A stretch of DNA of 64,000 nt from Saururus chinensis (GCA_035235625.1 CP141143.1:37433178-37497177), one strand, 5' to 3'. Shown: positions 46,690 to 58,350, numbered from the stretch's first letter. The notes: a model not told the origin generated them from the letters alone. Program-made: numbers and translations.

Positions 46690-47220
46690 ATGTCAAATGG
46701 AGTTATACAAGGTACACTTTTGATCTTGGATAAGTTTGCTAAAGTTTTGATAGATCCAGGATCAACGCATTCTTTTATATCTTATGATTTTGCTCTAAGA
46801 GCTAGTTGTCAAATTTTGGAACTAGGATATACATTAGAAGTATCAACTGCTATGGGAAAAACTCTTCTAGCGCAAGAGATTTTGCAAAATGTATCTGTGT
46901 CCTTGGAAAACAAAAGATGGGAAGTTAACCTTATCCTTTTAAGTATGACAGATTTTGATGTCATTTTGGGAATGGATTGGTTAGCTAAAAATGAGGCCTT
47001 AGTAGACTGTAAAAGAAAAAGAGTTATGTTTCATAAGAAAGGAGAGAGAAACATTACTTTCTATGGAAAACAAGAATATACTAGGGCATTTGTTATCTCT
47101 GCTATTAAGGCTCAACGATTAATATCTCAAGGATGTCAGACATATCTTGTCCGTATGATATCTGAAGAACCTTTAGCCTCTAAGTTAGAAGATATTGATG
47201 TGGTGAAGGATTTTCCCGAC
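46690..47220 (+). pseudogene. Protease of element C
   Basis: Contained in the long open frame 46690-47604. [20 protein letters not shown] shows the active-site stretch with Pro in place of Thr/Ser (D-P-G instead of D-T/S-G). [20 protein letters not shown] and [20 protein letters not shown] follow. The domain is otherwise undamaged, so the Pro is probably the inactivating change. Confidence 0.85.
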
Positions 47221-48120
47221 GTGTTCCCTGTTGATCTCCCTGGGTTACCACCGAGAAGGGAAATAGACTTTAACATTGACTTATTACTTGGAACGGGCCC
47301 TATCTCTAAGGCACCCTACCATATGGCTCCTGCAGAACTAAAGGAATTAAAAAGTCAATTACAGGAGTTACTTGATAAGGGATTCATTCGACCGAGTGTC
47401 TCACCTTGGGGAGCTCCAGTTTTGTTTGTGCGAAAGAATGATAGCTCTATGAGATTATGTATAGACTATCGAATGCTTAATGCTATAACCATAAAGAATA
47501 AATATCCGCTACCCCGGATTGATGATCTTTTTGATCAGCTACAAGAAGCTAAAGTATTATCAAAAATAGATTTAAGATCGGGGTATCATCAGTTGAGAAT
47601 ATAGAATGGGGATATTTCAAAAATAGCTTTCCGTACTCATTATGGTCACTATGAATTCCTAGTGATGCCATTTGGATTGACAAATGCTCCCGCAGTTTTT
47701 ATGAACTTGATGAATCGAGTTTTTCCAGCATATTTGGAAAAATTTGTAATTGTTTTTGTTGATGACATTTTAGTCTATTCTACTAGTCAAGAAGAGCACC
47801 GAGAGCACTTACGAATAATTCTACAAACTTTAAGAAATCATCAGCTATATGCTAAGCTAAGTGTGAGTTTTGGCTAGAAAAGATTGCTTTTCTGGTCACA
47901 TTATTTCAACGGATAGAGTGTCAATAGACCCAACCAAGATCGAAGCAATAATGAAGTGGGAAAAACCTAAAACTGTTACAGAAATTAGAAGTTTTTTGGG
48001 TCTTGCTGGTTACTACCAAAAATTCATTCAAGGATTTTCAAGTATAGCTTTGCCTTTAACAAAGTTAACCAGAAAAGGGATAAAGTTTATATGGAGTGAA
48101 GAATGTGAGAATGGATTTCA
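47220..48120 (+). pseudogene. Reverse transcriptase of element C
   Basis: [73 protein letters not shown] and [13 protein letters not shown], then a TAG at 47602. It resumes with [15 protein letters not shown] and the intact [15 protein letters not shown] in 47662-47877. A frameshift near 47868 leads into FSGHIISTDRVSIDPTKI and SFLGLAGYYQKFIQGF. Only one stop and one shift break an otherwise intact domain. Confidence 0.9.
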
Positions 48121-48540
48121 TGAATTAAAAAGAAAACTAACTACAGCCCCAGTTTTAGCTTTACCATCTGGCAACGGAGGATTTGTCATATATAGTGATG
48201 CTTCAAAAATTGGTCTTGGATGTGTACTAATGCAAAATGGAAAGGTAATAGCTTACGCTTCAAGACAACTAAAGAAGCATGAAGAGAATTACCCCACTCA
48301 TGATTTAGAACTAGTGGCAATAGTGTTTACACTAAAAATCTGGAGGCATTATTTGTATGGAGAAAAATTTGAAGTTTTTACAGCCCATCAAAGCCTAAAG
48401 TATATATTTTCTCAAAGTGAACTCAATATGAGACAAAGGCGATGGATCGAGTATATTAAGGACTATGACTTTTCTATTCAATACAACCCAGGGAAAGCAA
48501 ATGTGGTGGCTGATGCTTTGACTCACCAAAAGTGCACATT
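48120..48540 (+). pseudogene. RNase H of element C
   Basis: In the open frame 47870-48649: [55 protein letters not shown]. The third catalytic Asp (TDH) is Ala here. It ends [20 protein letters not shown], the start of the integrase linker. Confidence 0.85.
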
Positions 48541-49480
48541 TCCTACCTCTAAGGAAAACACAGACCTTAAATGTTTTGGCAAAAATGTATGTAAAGGAAA
48601 TAGTGAGCCAACATGGAGTACCGTTGTCGATAATCTCAGATTGGGATAGTTGATTTACTTCTCGATTTTGGAATGGACTCCAGGAAGAGTTAAGTACTAA
48701 TCTAAGATTTAGTACAGCCTTCCACCCACAAACAGATGGCCAATCTGAGAGGACCATTCAAACTTTGGAAGATATGCTACGAGATTGTGCTATGGATTGG
48801 AAGGGCAATTGGAATGAGTATCTGCCACTGATTGAGTTCGCATATAATAACAGTTATCAATCCAGCATAGGTATGACACCCTATGAAGCTCTCTATGGCT
48901 GACCTTGTAGATCTCAAACCAGTTGGAGTGAAGTAGGAGAATGTAAGCTAGTGAAATTAGAATTCGTACAACAATGTGCTGATAAAGTGAAGCTCATTAG
49001 AAATCGACTAATTACAGCACAAAGTCGTCAAAAGAACTATGCCGATCTAAGAAGGAAAGATCTTAACTTCTGTGTGGGCGATTGAGTACTCTTCAAAGTC
49101 TCACCAACCCGAGGGGTGATGAGGTTTGGCATCAAAGGAAAATTAAGTCCTTGTTTCATAGGACCCTTTGAGATGTTGGATAAAGTAGGGCCAATGGCTT
49201 ATAGACTAGCCTTGCCCCCTCACCTCGCCAGCATTCATAATGAGTTTCATATATCTATGCTCCGAAAATATGTACAAGACCCTTCTCATATCCTCGACTA
49301 ATCAGTTGTTACCCTAGAACCCGATCTATCTTTTGAAGAGAAGCCGATCAGAATTTTAGATCATAAGGAACAAATCCTTCGAACAAAGAGGATCCCATTG
49401 GTTAAGGTACTGTGGCAACATCATTCGAACTAGAAAGTGAAATACAAAAGAAATATCCAAAACTTTATGAGGATTGAAAA
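48540..49480 (+). pseudogene. Integrase of element C with large internal deletion
   Basis: After [10 protein letters not shown] the sequence jumps to [20 protein letters not shown] (from 48586), so the HHCC zinc domain and first catalytic Asp, about 200 codons, are missing. The second Asp (SDWD) and the Glu segment FHPQTDGQSERTIQTLED remain. The C-terminus is largely readable (MRFGIKGKLSPCFIGPFEML, IHNEFHISMLRKYVQDPSH). The tail IRILDHKEQILRTKRIPLVK ends in a frame-shifted chromo-like segment. Stops at 48653, 48901, 49084 and 49300. Loss of the zinc domain shows this copy cannot integrate by itself. Confidence 0.85.
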
Positions 49481-49506
49481 GTTCAATTTCGAGGACGAAA
49501 TTTTCT

Positions 49507-49518
49507 AAGGGGGGTAGA
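49507..49518 (+). promoter_or_regulatory. Polypurine tract of C
   Basis: aaggggggtaga directly before the LTR start tgtaatgact, preceded by the usual 'TTCGAGGACGAAATTTTC' end-of-pol signature (49479-49503). Confidence 0.9.
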
Positions 49519-51231
49519 TGTAATGACTCAAAAATTCACGGTAAAAATTTTAGTCCTTAATAAAGATGATTTTAGAGCTTTTAATAATTTTTTTATTAGT
49601 TAAAGATTTTTATGTGGTAATATTTTATAATATTATGGTAGAGCTCAAAGAAACGAGTGTAACGAGTCAAAAACCGTGTAAATTGGAGGTCGGGAGTGAA
49701 AGTTATGACCTCAAGAAGCGTGACTTAACTAACAGCACTTACTAGTAAAATATGGGTAAATATATTCATAAGTGTCATGGTTTTGTAGGGTTCATTAATA
49801 TGAGTCCAATGGTACCAAGAACGCGCAAAACAGAGATCGGGGTAAATAGTTATGACAGTTTAAAGTTATAAGGTTTAAAAAAAAAGAACAAAGTAATAAA
49901 AAAATAAAAGGCGGCGCGTAACAGATGTGTTGACGTGCGTTCAGCGCATGACGAATTCACTGATGCATTCATCACATGATGAATGCGCTTACACGCGTTC
50001 ATGTTGGGCGCTGCCAAAATGGCGGCCCGGTGCCGCCCGGTGGGCAGTGCCGCTGCCTATAAATAGGGGATGGGGGTGAAAATTGGTTTTCACCCCCAAT
50101 TATTCATTCTCTCCTTGTTTTCTTCACTTCTTAGCCATCTTACGTCCGTTTAACCCTGTTCAAAAACTATTTCCTACTAAATCGAGGGTGTTCTTCACAA
50201 TGGAAGGGTTATTTTCTTAAACCGACCTCTCTAAGATCGAGAAAACCTTATCTTCCTTCTCATTTTCTCCATATCTTATTCATACTGTTTCTGGGTCGTT
50301 TCAAGTCCAATTCTGCTCGTTCAAAAGGCATTCTCCACTAAAGTGATCGTACTGAACGCTGTTGTGGGGTTATTTTTATCGTCTGAAGCCTCTATATTTA
50401 CTCATCTTATACCTAAGGTTAGGGTAGGGTGTTTTAAAGTCTAAATAACTGCTTTGCTGATCATCGTCAATTTCTCTTGAAGTGTTTGATTTACATATGA
50501 GTATAATGTTGGTTGGATTTTTGCTTAAATTATGTGATCAGTTTGCTACATATATCGATATGAATTGATTTTGTACGCACCATGTAGTGTAGTATCGTAC
50601 ACTATTTTGATGCCCGCTGCAAAACTAATCGGCTAGTGGCACACACAGGGTGGAGCATCATGGGAAAACTCCTTCCTTTAGTGGCCTCCGTTGTCCCATG
50701 AGCACGGAGGTAGGCCGTTGGGTATCACGGCTTGTGGATCTGATCAAATTTGTGAATTTGTTTTGATTGATTTTAAAGATATTTTGTTTAGCATTTTTTT
50801 AGATTTTAAATAATCCTACTGAGTATAAATATACTCATGCACCTCCAGGCTTTGCAGGTGATGCAACAATAGGAGAAGTGAATGAAGAAAAGATTTTCAA
50901 ATAGTTGTGTGTCTATTATGTTAATGTAAAAAAATATATGACCAATATGTAAGGGCACGATGTGCCAGGACAATTATATTTTGGTATAACTACTAGCTCT
51001 ATGTACAGTAAACTTTGGTATGTACATTAAGCTTATGTTATAAACTTTTGTTAATATGTTTTAAAATTCTTGGCTGTGCAATTACTCAGATATATTCTAC
51101 ATTGCGTATAAAATGATACATAAAGAAAAATGTTTGGGTTGTTTCTCGTTAATGGCCGTCATGTGCGATTACATATTAATTATGCATATAGATATTATTT
51201 TTATATTATTTAGAAATGGGTGGTCGTTACA
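49519..51231 (+). repeat. 3' LTR of C
   Basis: 1713 bp, tgtaatgact .. gtcgttaca. It is co-linear with 39994-41018 plus 44556-45205 and has an extra stretch of about 60 bases in U3 (49940-50005) that the 5' copy lacks. TATA box at 50058-50066. Confidence 0.9.
49965..49986. repeat. Perfect palindrome in C's 3' LTR
   Basis: Arms gcattcatca and tgatgaatgc, separated by ca. Outer agcgcat/atgcgct pairs extend the potential stem. It lies in the U3 insertion, 75-95 bases upstream of the TATA box, and is absent from the 5' LTR. Confidence 0.9.
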
Positions 51232-52593
51232 ATCCAAGCCAACCCAACTACCTGTTCCTTCTTCATGTGGCGAGATAACCTTTTGTTTTGGAAGGACCGC
51301 CTTTGCGTACTTAATATTGATGACCTTCACCGGTGCATTCTCTCCCACTTTCATGCCACTCCATTGGCCGGTCACGAACGGGTCATTTGCACCTATAAGC
51401 GAGTTAGCCAGAGCTTTATGTGGCAGGGTATTCGACGGGAAATTCGGGAGTATGTTGTCGCTTGCGATGTATGACAGAGAGCAAGCTGCCACAACGTCTC
51501 CTGCCGGATTACTTCAGGCCATACCCATTCCTGACAAGGGTTGGGAGGATGTTTCGATGGACTTCGTGGAGGCTTGCCCGTGGTGCAAGGCAAGTCGGTG
51601 ATCCTTGTGGTGGTGGATCGGTTGTCCAAGTACACTCACTTTTGTGTTTTGGGGCACCCATTCACCGCCAATATGGTGGCAGAGATTTATGTTCAAGACG
51701 TGGCCAAGCTTCAAAGCATGCCTCGCACTTTGTATCTTACTGTGACAGGATCTTCATATCTTAGTTTTGGCAGAAGTTCTTTGCTTCTAGGGCACTACTC
51801 TCCACATGAGCACAGTCTATCACCCTTAGATGAACAACCAGACGGAGATGGTGAACCATTGTTTGGAACAGTACCTCCGCTATTTCACCATGTCTTAGCC
51901 CCGCCAATGGCTCCAGCTCCTTCCATGGGCAGAGTGGTCATATAACACCGCCTTCCACACTCATAAAGGGTTCACTCCTTTTGAGGTACTGTATGGATGC
52001 CCACCTTCGGCCGTGTTATCTTATGTCCCTCACCACTCCTCTGTTGCCGAGGTGGATTATATGCTCCAGACACGTGATGAGGTTCTTCATCAGCTTATGG
52101 TGAACCTAGCCTCTGCTCAGAACTGAATGAAACAGATTTATGATGGCCATCACACTGATCGGGAGTTTGTTGTGGGTGCCTTAGTTCATGTTTCAGTCCT
52201 CCTTGAGTGCCAGACATGCTTATTTCAGCCTGAGCATTCCATGCTCGCCCCCCGTTTCCATGGTCCATATGCGGTGGTGGAGAGCATTGGCCCGGTGGCT
52301 AATTGTCTTGCTCTACCGCTTGGCTCATTGGTCCAACCCGTCTTCCATGTCTCCAGACTTTGCCGCTGTGTGGGTGACACTTACCTTGTAACTAATGCTC
52401 CACCTCCTCTTTTGATGGAACCGGCCCCTCCTGTAGATCTTGTTCCATCCTTAGTGCTTGATAAGCATCGGGTCCTCCGTTATGGCTATATCGTTACATA
52501 GGTGCTCATTTCTTGGCAGGGCCAGCCCCTTGAGGATGCCACGTGGATGTCTGAGGACGAGTTCATGGCTCGATATCCAGCCTGGTCGCCTTG
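51232..52593 (+). pseudogene. Integrase and chromodomain of element B (continued after C)
   Basis: 51232 onward reads NPTTCSFFMWRDNLLFWKDR, HFHATPLAGHERVICTYKRV, SFMWQGIRREIREYVVACDV, the integrase zinc region. The core follows in shifted frames (51541-51945: VVVDRLSKYTHFCVLGHPFT), and FHTHKGFTPFEVLYG lies near 51950. The open frame 52127-52501 is the C-terminus (HTDREFVVGALVHVSVLLEC, FHGPYAVVESIGPVANCLAL, PVFHVSRLCRCVGDTYL). After one TAG the chromodomain-like VLISWQGQPLEDATWMSEDE ends at TGA 52591-52593, 32 bases before the 3' LTR. Confidence 0.85.
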
Positions 52594-52625
52594 AGGTCAA
52601 GGCGAATAGAGAAAGCATTGTGGAG

Positions 52626-52916
52626 TGTTGTGCACGTTCACCCGGGCTCTCTATTTACCCTTTATTTCAGTGCATTAGGCTATTTTCTTTTGTATTTGCT
52701 TATGTAATATGACAATTATTTGTATTGGACTAGCTAGTGGCCCATGGATTAGCCGGCCCCACTAGCTGGCACGTCACCCTATATGGGTCGTCCCCTTCCT
52801 TGTGTTTTGGTTATAAATAGAAACTATTCTGATTTCCTTCCCTTTCTTCTTCCTTTCTCCCCTTTCCTGTGTGAGAGCTCAAGGTACCTACCGTTGTGCC
52901 TACATCGGGCAGAACA
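52626..52916 (+). repeat. 3' LTR of B
   Basis: 291 bp, tgttgtgcac .. gcagaaca, followed by the TGTGT duplication at 52917. It keeps the TATA-like ttataaatag at about 52810. Confidence 0.95.
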
Positions 52917-52921
52917 TGTGT

Positions 52922-54126
52922 GGAATTTGGACTCTTCCCTCGGCAGAAGATGTTCTAGGGCAAACACATCTAGTCTAGGTTCTTTGTGTGAGATTCAGAC
53001 ATTCCTTGGCTAAGAGTGTCCAGGGCGAGCAAACTTAGGGGCTGACTACCCCAAACATTTTATGTTTTCTATGTGAAAATTGAACTGTGTGTCCCGCCTG
53101 TGTGGCTTGATTGTGCTTCTCTCCATGATGGAGACATTCACCATTTGTGATGATGCATGTGTATGAGATAATATTATGCCCATGTTACACAAGTTGTGTA
53201 GGGATGATTGAGATTATGTGACACACGTGATTATGATTTATTATGCATGATTTGGTATCATGTAATTGAGATTTTTATCGTGCAGGGTGAATGATCTATG
53301 GATAAATAATATGAATATGCATTATATGAGTACATGTTGTGTACACGTGCTATGTAGGTTGAATGCTATGAAGGAGAATGACTTGATATGCATGATTGTG
53401 AATGTGACTGTGTGAAAATCACTTGTTATGCAAGATGAGTTATGCCATGATGTGGTTATGCATATTATGATTAGTACGAATGAGATACTTGTGTGCAGGT
53501 TGCTTATCTATGGAATTAGGGGTATGGTAAGGAGATTAATTAAAAATGGGGATATTATATGAAATATTGATCTGAATTATCATGTTGATGTGCCGTAGTT
53601 ATTTTCTAATTAATGTTACTGTATTTCAAACCTTACTGAGTTTTACTCACCCCTCTTTCTGTGTTTTGTTTTGGGGCTGCGTGGTATGACATGCAGTCGA
53701 TCAGGATTCCCTGTATGAGGGACGATCGGGATGTGCATGGGAGTAGGCATGGACACCTTCAAACATTGTTTTGTCTTCTAATTTATGCCATCATGAACAC
53801 CTTGTATGGATGGTTATGTTTTATACTTGTGTGTATCTTCTACTTTTAGACTTGTCTAAGATTTTCTAATTCTAGCCATGTCTCGGCTCAGGATTTTATG
53901 CTTGTGGGTTGTGTGTGAGGATTTACTTCAGAGTTATTATCCTCTTTTCTTTTACTTTATTATTCTTGCTCAAAGGACTTTAAGTGCACAACTCCATGTT
54001 TGTGAGAAATACCCGATGAAGGGGTTAAAGTCTTCCGCAATGCAATCTAGTCACCCTTGTGTGTTTCGACCGGCCCTTGGACTGGGTTTGGCTCGGGTCA
54101 AGTCGGGTAGTTGCTGGGGTGTGACA
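52922..54126 (+). mobile_element. 3' LTR of element A, second segment
   Basis: Continues the LTR broken by B. 52922-53107 matches 24941-25128, and 53108-54126 matches 28650-29664 closely, ending gctggggtgtgaca. The next bases, gaggc, would be the target duplication but are not found before 17021. Confidence 0.9.
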
Positions 54127-54476
54127 GAGGCGGCAGCCAAGGGCAGGCTCCACCATTTGGTGTGGTGGGGGCAGGGAGAGAGGAGGTGGTGGGGCTGGTG
54201 CTGGAGGAGATTCAAAGGGTGTATGACGAGATGTGTGGGACCAATGTGGTCATGTTAACGACTAACACAGAGTAGACAGAGCTGGCAGGCATCGTGGAGC
54301 GGGTCCCATGGAGGAGCGGCTCGTACACTGTGAGGGTCCGTCCAAAGATGGTAACGCAGTGCTAAGACAAGTTCATGAAAGACGGTAGCATGTTTCTAAG
54401 TTGTTTTACAATGTTATTTTTCCAAAGTAAGAAGCATCATAGAGCTTTTAAGGTTTGAATTGGATCAAATGGAGTA
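54127..54476. other. Host flank between A and the MULE
   Basis: The first 200 bases are purine- and G-rich (gtggtgggggcaggg..), then AT-rich. No gene is recognised. By the nesting model this was once contiguous with the host sequence starting at 59146. Confidence 0.4.
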
Positions 54477-54485
54477 ATTAATATA

Positions 54486-54845
54486 GAACATGATTTTTTT
54501 TCTAGAAAATTATTTTAATAATAATTAAAAAAAATATTTACCAAACCAACCCGCTTTGGGAAATATTTCCCAAAGTGGTGTTGGTTTTTGCCACATAGGC
54601 GCCAACCAAGTGTAGGCGCCTGAGTGGCTTTTTTTTAAAAAATTATTTGATTTCCTCCTTTGGAAGGACGAAATCAAGTTTAAGTTGATTTCCTCCTTCT
54701 AAAGGACGAAATCTAGTTAAAAAAGTTAAGCCGATTTCATCCTTCTAAAGGACGAAATCTCCACCCTTATATTTTAACGCAGACAAGTTTTAGACTTAAG
54801 TTGATTTCGTCCTTCTAAAGGATGAAATCCACCTTTTATACCCAC
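54486..54845 (+). repeat. Left terminal inverted repeat of the MULE
   Basis: Ends in four successive imperfect palindromes of the form gatttcgtcctt-nn-aaaggacgaaatc (about 54648, 54689, 54738 and 54803). The outer part carries ccacataggcgccaaccaagtg, which matches the reverse complement of ggctgacgcctacatgg near 59020. Confidence 0.75.
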
Positions 54846-55962
54846 AGCGTCTCAACCCTTTGCCATTTCATCTGGATTGTTGCCATTTCACCAAGAGACG
54901 CCGCCGCCGTGCCCTTGTGCCCAAATCTACAACTGCCATTCCCTTTGAAGCCCAAATCTGCCACTCTCTCCTTTGCTCTCCCTGGGCTCTACTCCTAAAC
55001 TCCAAGACCTAATGCTGATTAGAAAAATTGATTGGAAAACTCCCCGGGCTCTACTCCTAAACTCCAGGTAATTATTCTTGCACTCTTTCGAAAAAAAATT
55101 GGTTAAAATTTCTCCACCACAATTTTTGTTAAAGGATGGTCAGCTACTCCATGTTGTTCTCCATTTGACTTTAGTTCCCTCTTATGATATTTGATCTCAG
55201 CTCCAGTAGGTTCAAACGTCGGGCAGTTTCTTTTGTTAGTACTCATTTGCCATCTTTATTTTAGCAAGCATATTATATAGAGTTATTGTTAGTGATAGTT
55301 TATGTGACATAGATAGGGGAAAGGACAAACTAAAAAGATAGTTTAATATTTTTATCAATAGGGTAGAAGAAATATTTGAAGTGTATGAGAATATTTGTTG
55401 TCTTCCTTAGATAAGAGAATAAATATGTGGAGAAGTGCTATTTTTTATTATTGCTCGTTGATATATGGGGCAACATCTAGCAAATAAGGAATTTGGCATC
55501 TTTATTGATTGAGAATCTATTTGATGTACTAGAATTCTGATGTACACTGTCATTCTACAAAGTTAATTATGGAAAATTGATGAAATAGGTGGAGTTAGAT
55601 TGACTAGTGGTCTTGTTCCTGTAGTGGAAGAGAGGTATGTTTTACTTTTTACACTATCGGTTTATGTTTTCGTTCTATTTGATGTGATTTTATGAAATTC
55701 TTAATGCCTAATAGAAGTTTCCATGTCATGAATCTACAATCACCATTATAGCTTATAAATTTGTTGAGTTTTGATAGATTGATAATTAGAGTGAAATGTG
55801 TAGTTTAGTCTTTTATTGTTTGGTATTGCATATGTTTTTTAGCTGATATTTATAACTGTTGAGTTGATAATCTCATGTTTCGTTTAGTAAAGTAGTTATT
55901 TTGAGACAATTGATGAATCCATTATTAATGTAAGTTATTGTTGATGAATTAAGTGAATAGAG
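54846..55962 (+). other. Leader and 5' region of the MULE gene
   Basis: A pyrimidine-rich stretch (54850-55050) with two copies of ggctctactcctaaactcca (near 54985 and 55048), the second followed by CCAG|GTAATTATT, a good splice donor. The rest to 55962 is AT-rich and intron-like. The likely promoter lies in or next to the TIR. Confidence 0.4.
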
Positions 55963-58350
55963 ATGGCAGAAGCAATGGTTAGTTTTTTACTTAACTATGA
56001 CGGATGCACAGAAGGATTATTAATTAAGAAACCGTCTGCATATAATGAATTTGAAATGTAAGTAGCTAGTAAAGTTGGGTGGGATCGAAGATGAAAAATT
56101 AATATAAAATGTAATATTCCGACATATAGATCGAGAATGGGACTCACATGTATAAATGATGATGCATCAATGAGTTTTATGTTTCACCATTCGGTTCACA
56201 TAATTTGTTTCGAGTTATTTCTCGAAAAAGAGGCCCAAGTGCCTAGTGAAAGATGAAGTAGTTCACATAGGAGCTCATACAGAAGCTCTCTAAGGAGCTC
56301 ACACAGGAGGTCTGAAAGAAATGTGAATAATGAAAGGAATATGCAAATGCCACTGGACGATGATGAAGAAGAAAATTTATCCATGACAGTAGCTTTAAAT
56401 GAATGTCATAGGTTGTCTTCCCCTAATGATGATGGAAGTGGACTTAATTGGAGATAAGATTTTTTAAGTTGTGAATCCTGTTTGAATCTTATAATTGTCA
56501 ATGAAATATAGGACACTAAATTTTGTATTTTGTGTGTAATATAGAAGGTACACATCGCATGGGCACGAGCTATTTAGCTTTCAAATGTCTCAAGGCGGTG
56601 CATGGTATGGAACTCAAAGTTTGATGAGCATTCATTACCCCTACACAGGTATTGGTCATACTAATGCTGGACTATCTAATCAAAGGTGACATATATATTC
56701 ATAAATGAATAACACATTTTTAGGCTTTAAAGAAGGGGTTAAGTCATATGAAATTTAATAGATATACGATGTTCATATGTAGGGGTGCTTATGTTCATGA
56801 TGAAGATATTGATGGAAATGAGGCCAATGAAGGTGAAGATAATATTGATGAAGTAAGTGGAGAAGATTCTGACATGAAAGAAGAAGAGGTCAAAGGTGAA
56901 GAAAGCGCTCAATAGATGGTTCATGGCGAGGGGGATGATGCGGTAGGTAATGCAATTGCCATAAATGATATGAATGTGGATGATGAAGAGCCTCCATACT
57001 ATGACGAGGAGCCACTCTATGCACATATCACAGATGAGGAGATAGATGCGATAGTTAATTCTACCATGGATATGGACCAACAAAAAGAAGATGAGTTATA
57101 TGTTAGGTGCATCTTTGAGAATAAAGAAGCATTTGTTACAGCCTTGTAGGAGTTTTCCATTAAAAATCATGTTAAATACACAGTTGTACACACAAATTTG
57201 TCAAGAGTATATAGTGAAGTGCATTGATAGTACTTGACCTTAGAGAGTTCACGGCTCAATAAAAATGGGTGGAGGGTACTTTAAATTAAAGACATAAAGA
57301 GGTGACCACATATGTCAGAATGCCTAGCTTAGCACAAATTATTGGCAGTGTGGTGCATCATTTGTTTCGAAGGTCATAATGCCCACTATCCAAGCCGAAT
57401 TAACTCTTATACCAAGTGATATTATTGAAAGAATGAATGAGAGGTTTCATGTTGACATATCTTATAAGAAAACATGGGCAACAAGAAATATGTCTATAAA
57501 GGCCATTTATGGGGATTGGGTGGAATCATACAAATTGTTGCTAATGTTCCTCAGGGCAGTGCAAGAAGTGAATCCCGACACCTACAACAACTTAGAGTAT
57601 GATGAAGTAACTCGGCCAAATGGTGACATATGTAGGAGATTTAAGCGGTTGTTTTAGGCATTTGGGCCGTCTATAGCGGGGTTCTGACATTGCATCCCGG
57701 TGATTAGTATTGATGCCACTCACTTGTATGGCCGGTATCCCGGAGCTCTTATGGCTGCAACGATGACAAATGAAAACAAAGGGTTATTTCCTATAGCATT
57801 CGGGATAGTCAGAAAGGAAGATGGAGACAATTGGAAATGGTTCTTAAGTGAACTGAAGGATCATGTACTGATGGGCTTGCCGAATATCGTAGTTATTTTA
57901 GATGACATAAGGGGCTTTAGAAGGTCATGCCTGAAGTTCTTCCCGAGCTTATATACTACCATCGTTATTACATTTGTTACATAAAGGCAAATTTTAAGGA
58001 GTTTAAAAATGATACACTGACGGACTTGATTGGGGCAACAATATGTTCACTTACGGTAGAAAAATTTTATGCTAAAATGGACTTGATTGGTCAAGAAAGT
58101 CTTAGGGCAAAACAACTCCTCTTAGGAGGAGAGTTGCATCATGCACAATGATCTCTTGCTTATGATGGTTTTAGGAGATTTGACATGATAACTATAAATA
58201 TGGTTGAAAGTTTAAATAGCGTCTTGAAGGGGGCACTAGGATTACCAATGCAGGCTTTAGTGTCAGATACTTTTTATCAGGTAGTAAAAGTAGTCGACGG
58301 TGCTATGCGGAGCCGGAGCCAGAGCCACATCTAGAGTCGGAGCCGAAGCA
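55963..58350 (+). pseudogene. MULE (MuDR-type) transposase pseudogene
   Basis: Starts MAEAMVSFLLNYDGCTEG and continues through KINIKCNIPTYRSRMGLTC and DDASMSFMFHHSVH, the N-terminal module of plant MuDR-like proteins. A charged SS/RS-rich and acidic linker follows, interrupted by introns ending in AG before 56545 and at 56689-56782 (CAAAG|GTGACA .. TGTAG|GG). DELYVRCIFENKEAFVTAL is the MuDR-family DNA-binding region. The DDE core shows VISIDATHLYGRYPGALMAA (first Asp, 57712), GLPNIVVILDDIRGF (second Asp, about 57901) and FDMITINMVESLNSVLKGAL (near 58180). Stops at 56059, 56915, 57147, 57655 and 58149 and a frameshift near 57930 inactivate it. It would have cut and joined the element's TIRs. 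Confidence 0.85.

Larger units (their letters stand above)
39994..51231 (+). mobile_element. Element C, Ty3/gypsy chromovirus inserted in B's integrase
   Basis: LTRs of about 1.7 kb at 39994-45205 (interrupted by D) and 49519-51231, primer site, gag, protease, RT, RNase H and part of integrase on the plus strand, polypurine tract at 49507-49518. It interrupts the B integrase reading between FIVELQQAYS and NPTTCSFFMWRDNLLFWKD. No clean 5-bp duplication is visible, and comparison with F suggests about 40 bases of B were lost at the junction. It has the longest open frames of the window (304 and 259 codons), so it is probably among the younger insertions. Confidence 0.9.
36456..52916 (+). mobile_element. 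Element B, short-LTR chromovirus inserted in A's 3' LTR
   Basis: Bounded by exact TGTGT duplications (36451-36455, 52917-52921) and by two 291-bp LTRs. The undisturbed host site in the 5' LTR (near 24935) reads ttattgtgtggaattt, confirming the insertion. Internal order is gag, protease, RT, RNase H, integrase, chromodomain, interrupted within integrase by element C (about 39994-51231). It is closely related to F. It is younger than A and older than C. Confidence 0.9.

Noticed and set aside
17016-54131. Target duplication for element A
   Set aside because: Flanks cacgt and gaggc differ; shifting either boundary by a few bases does not give a match, so none is claimed.
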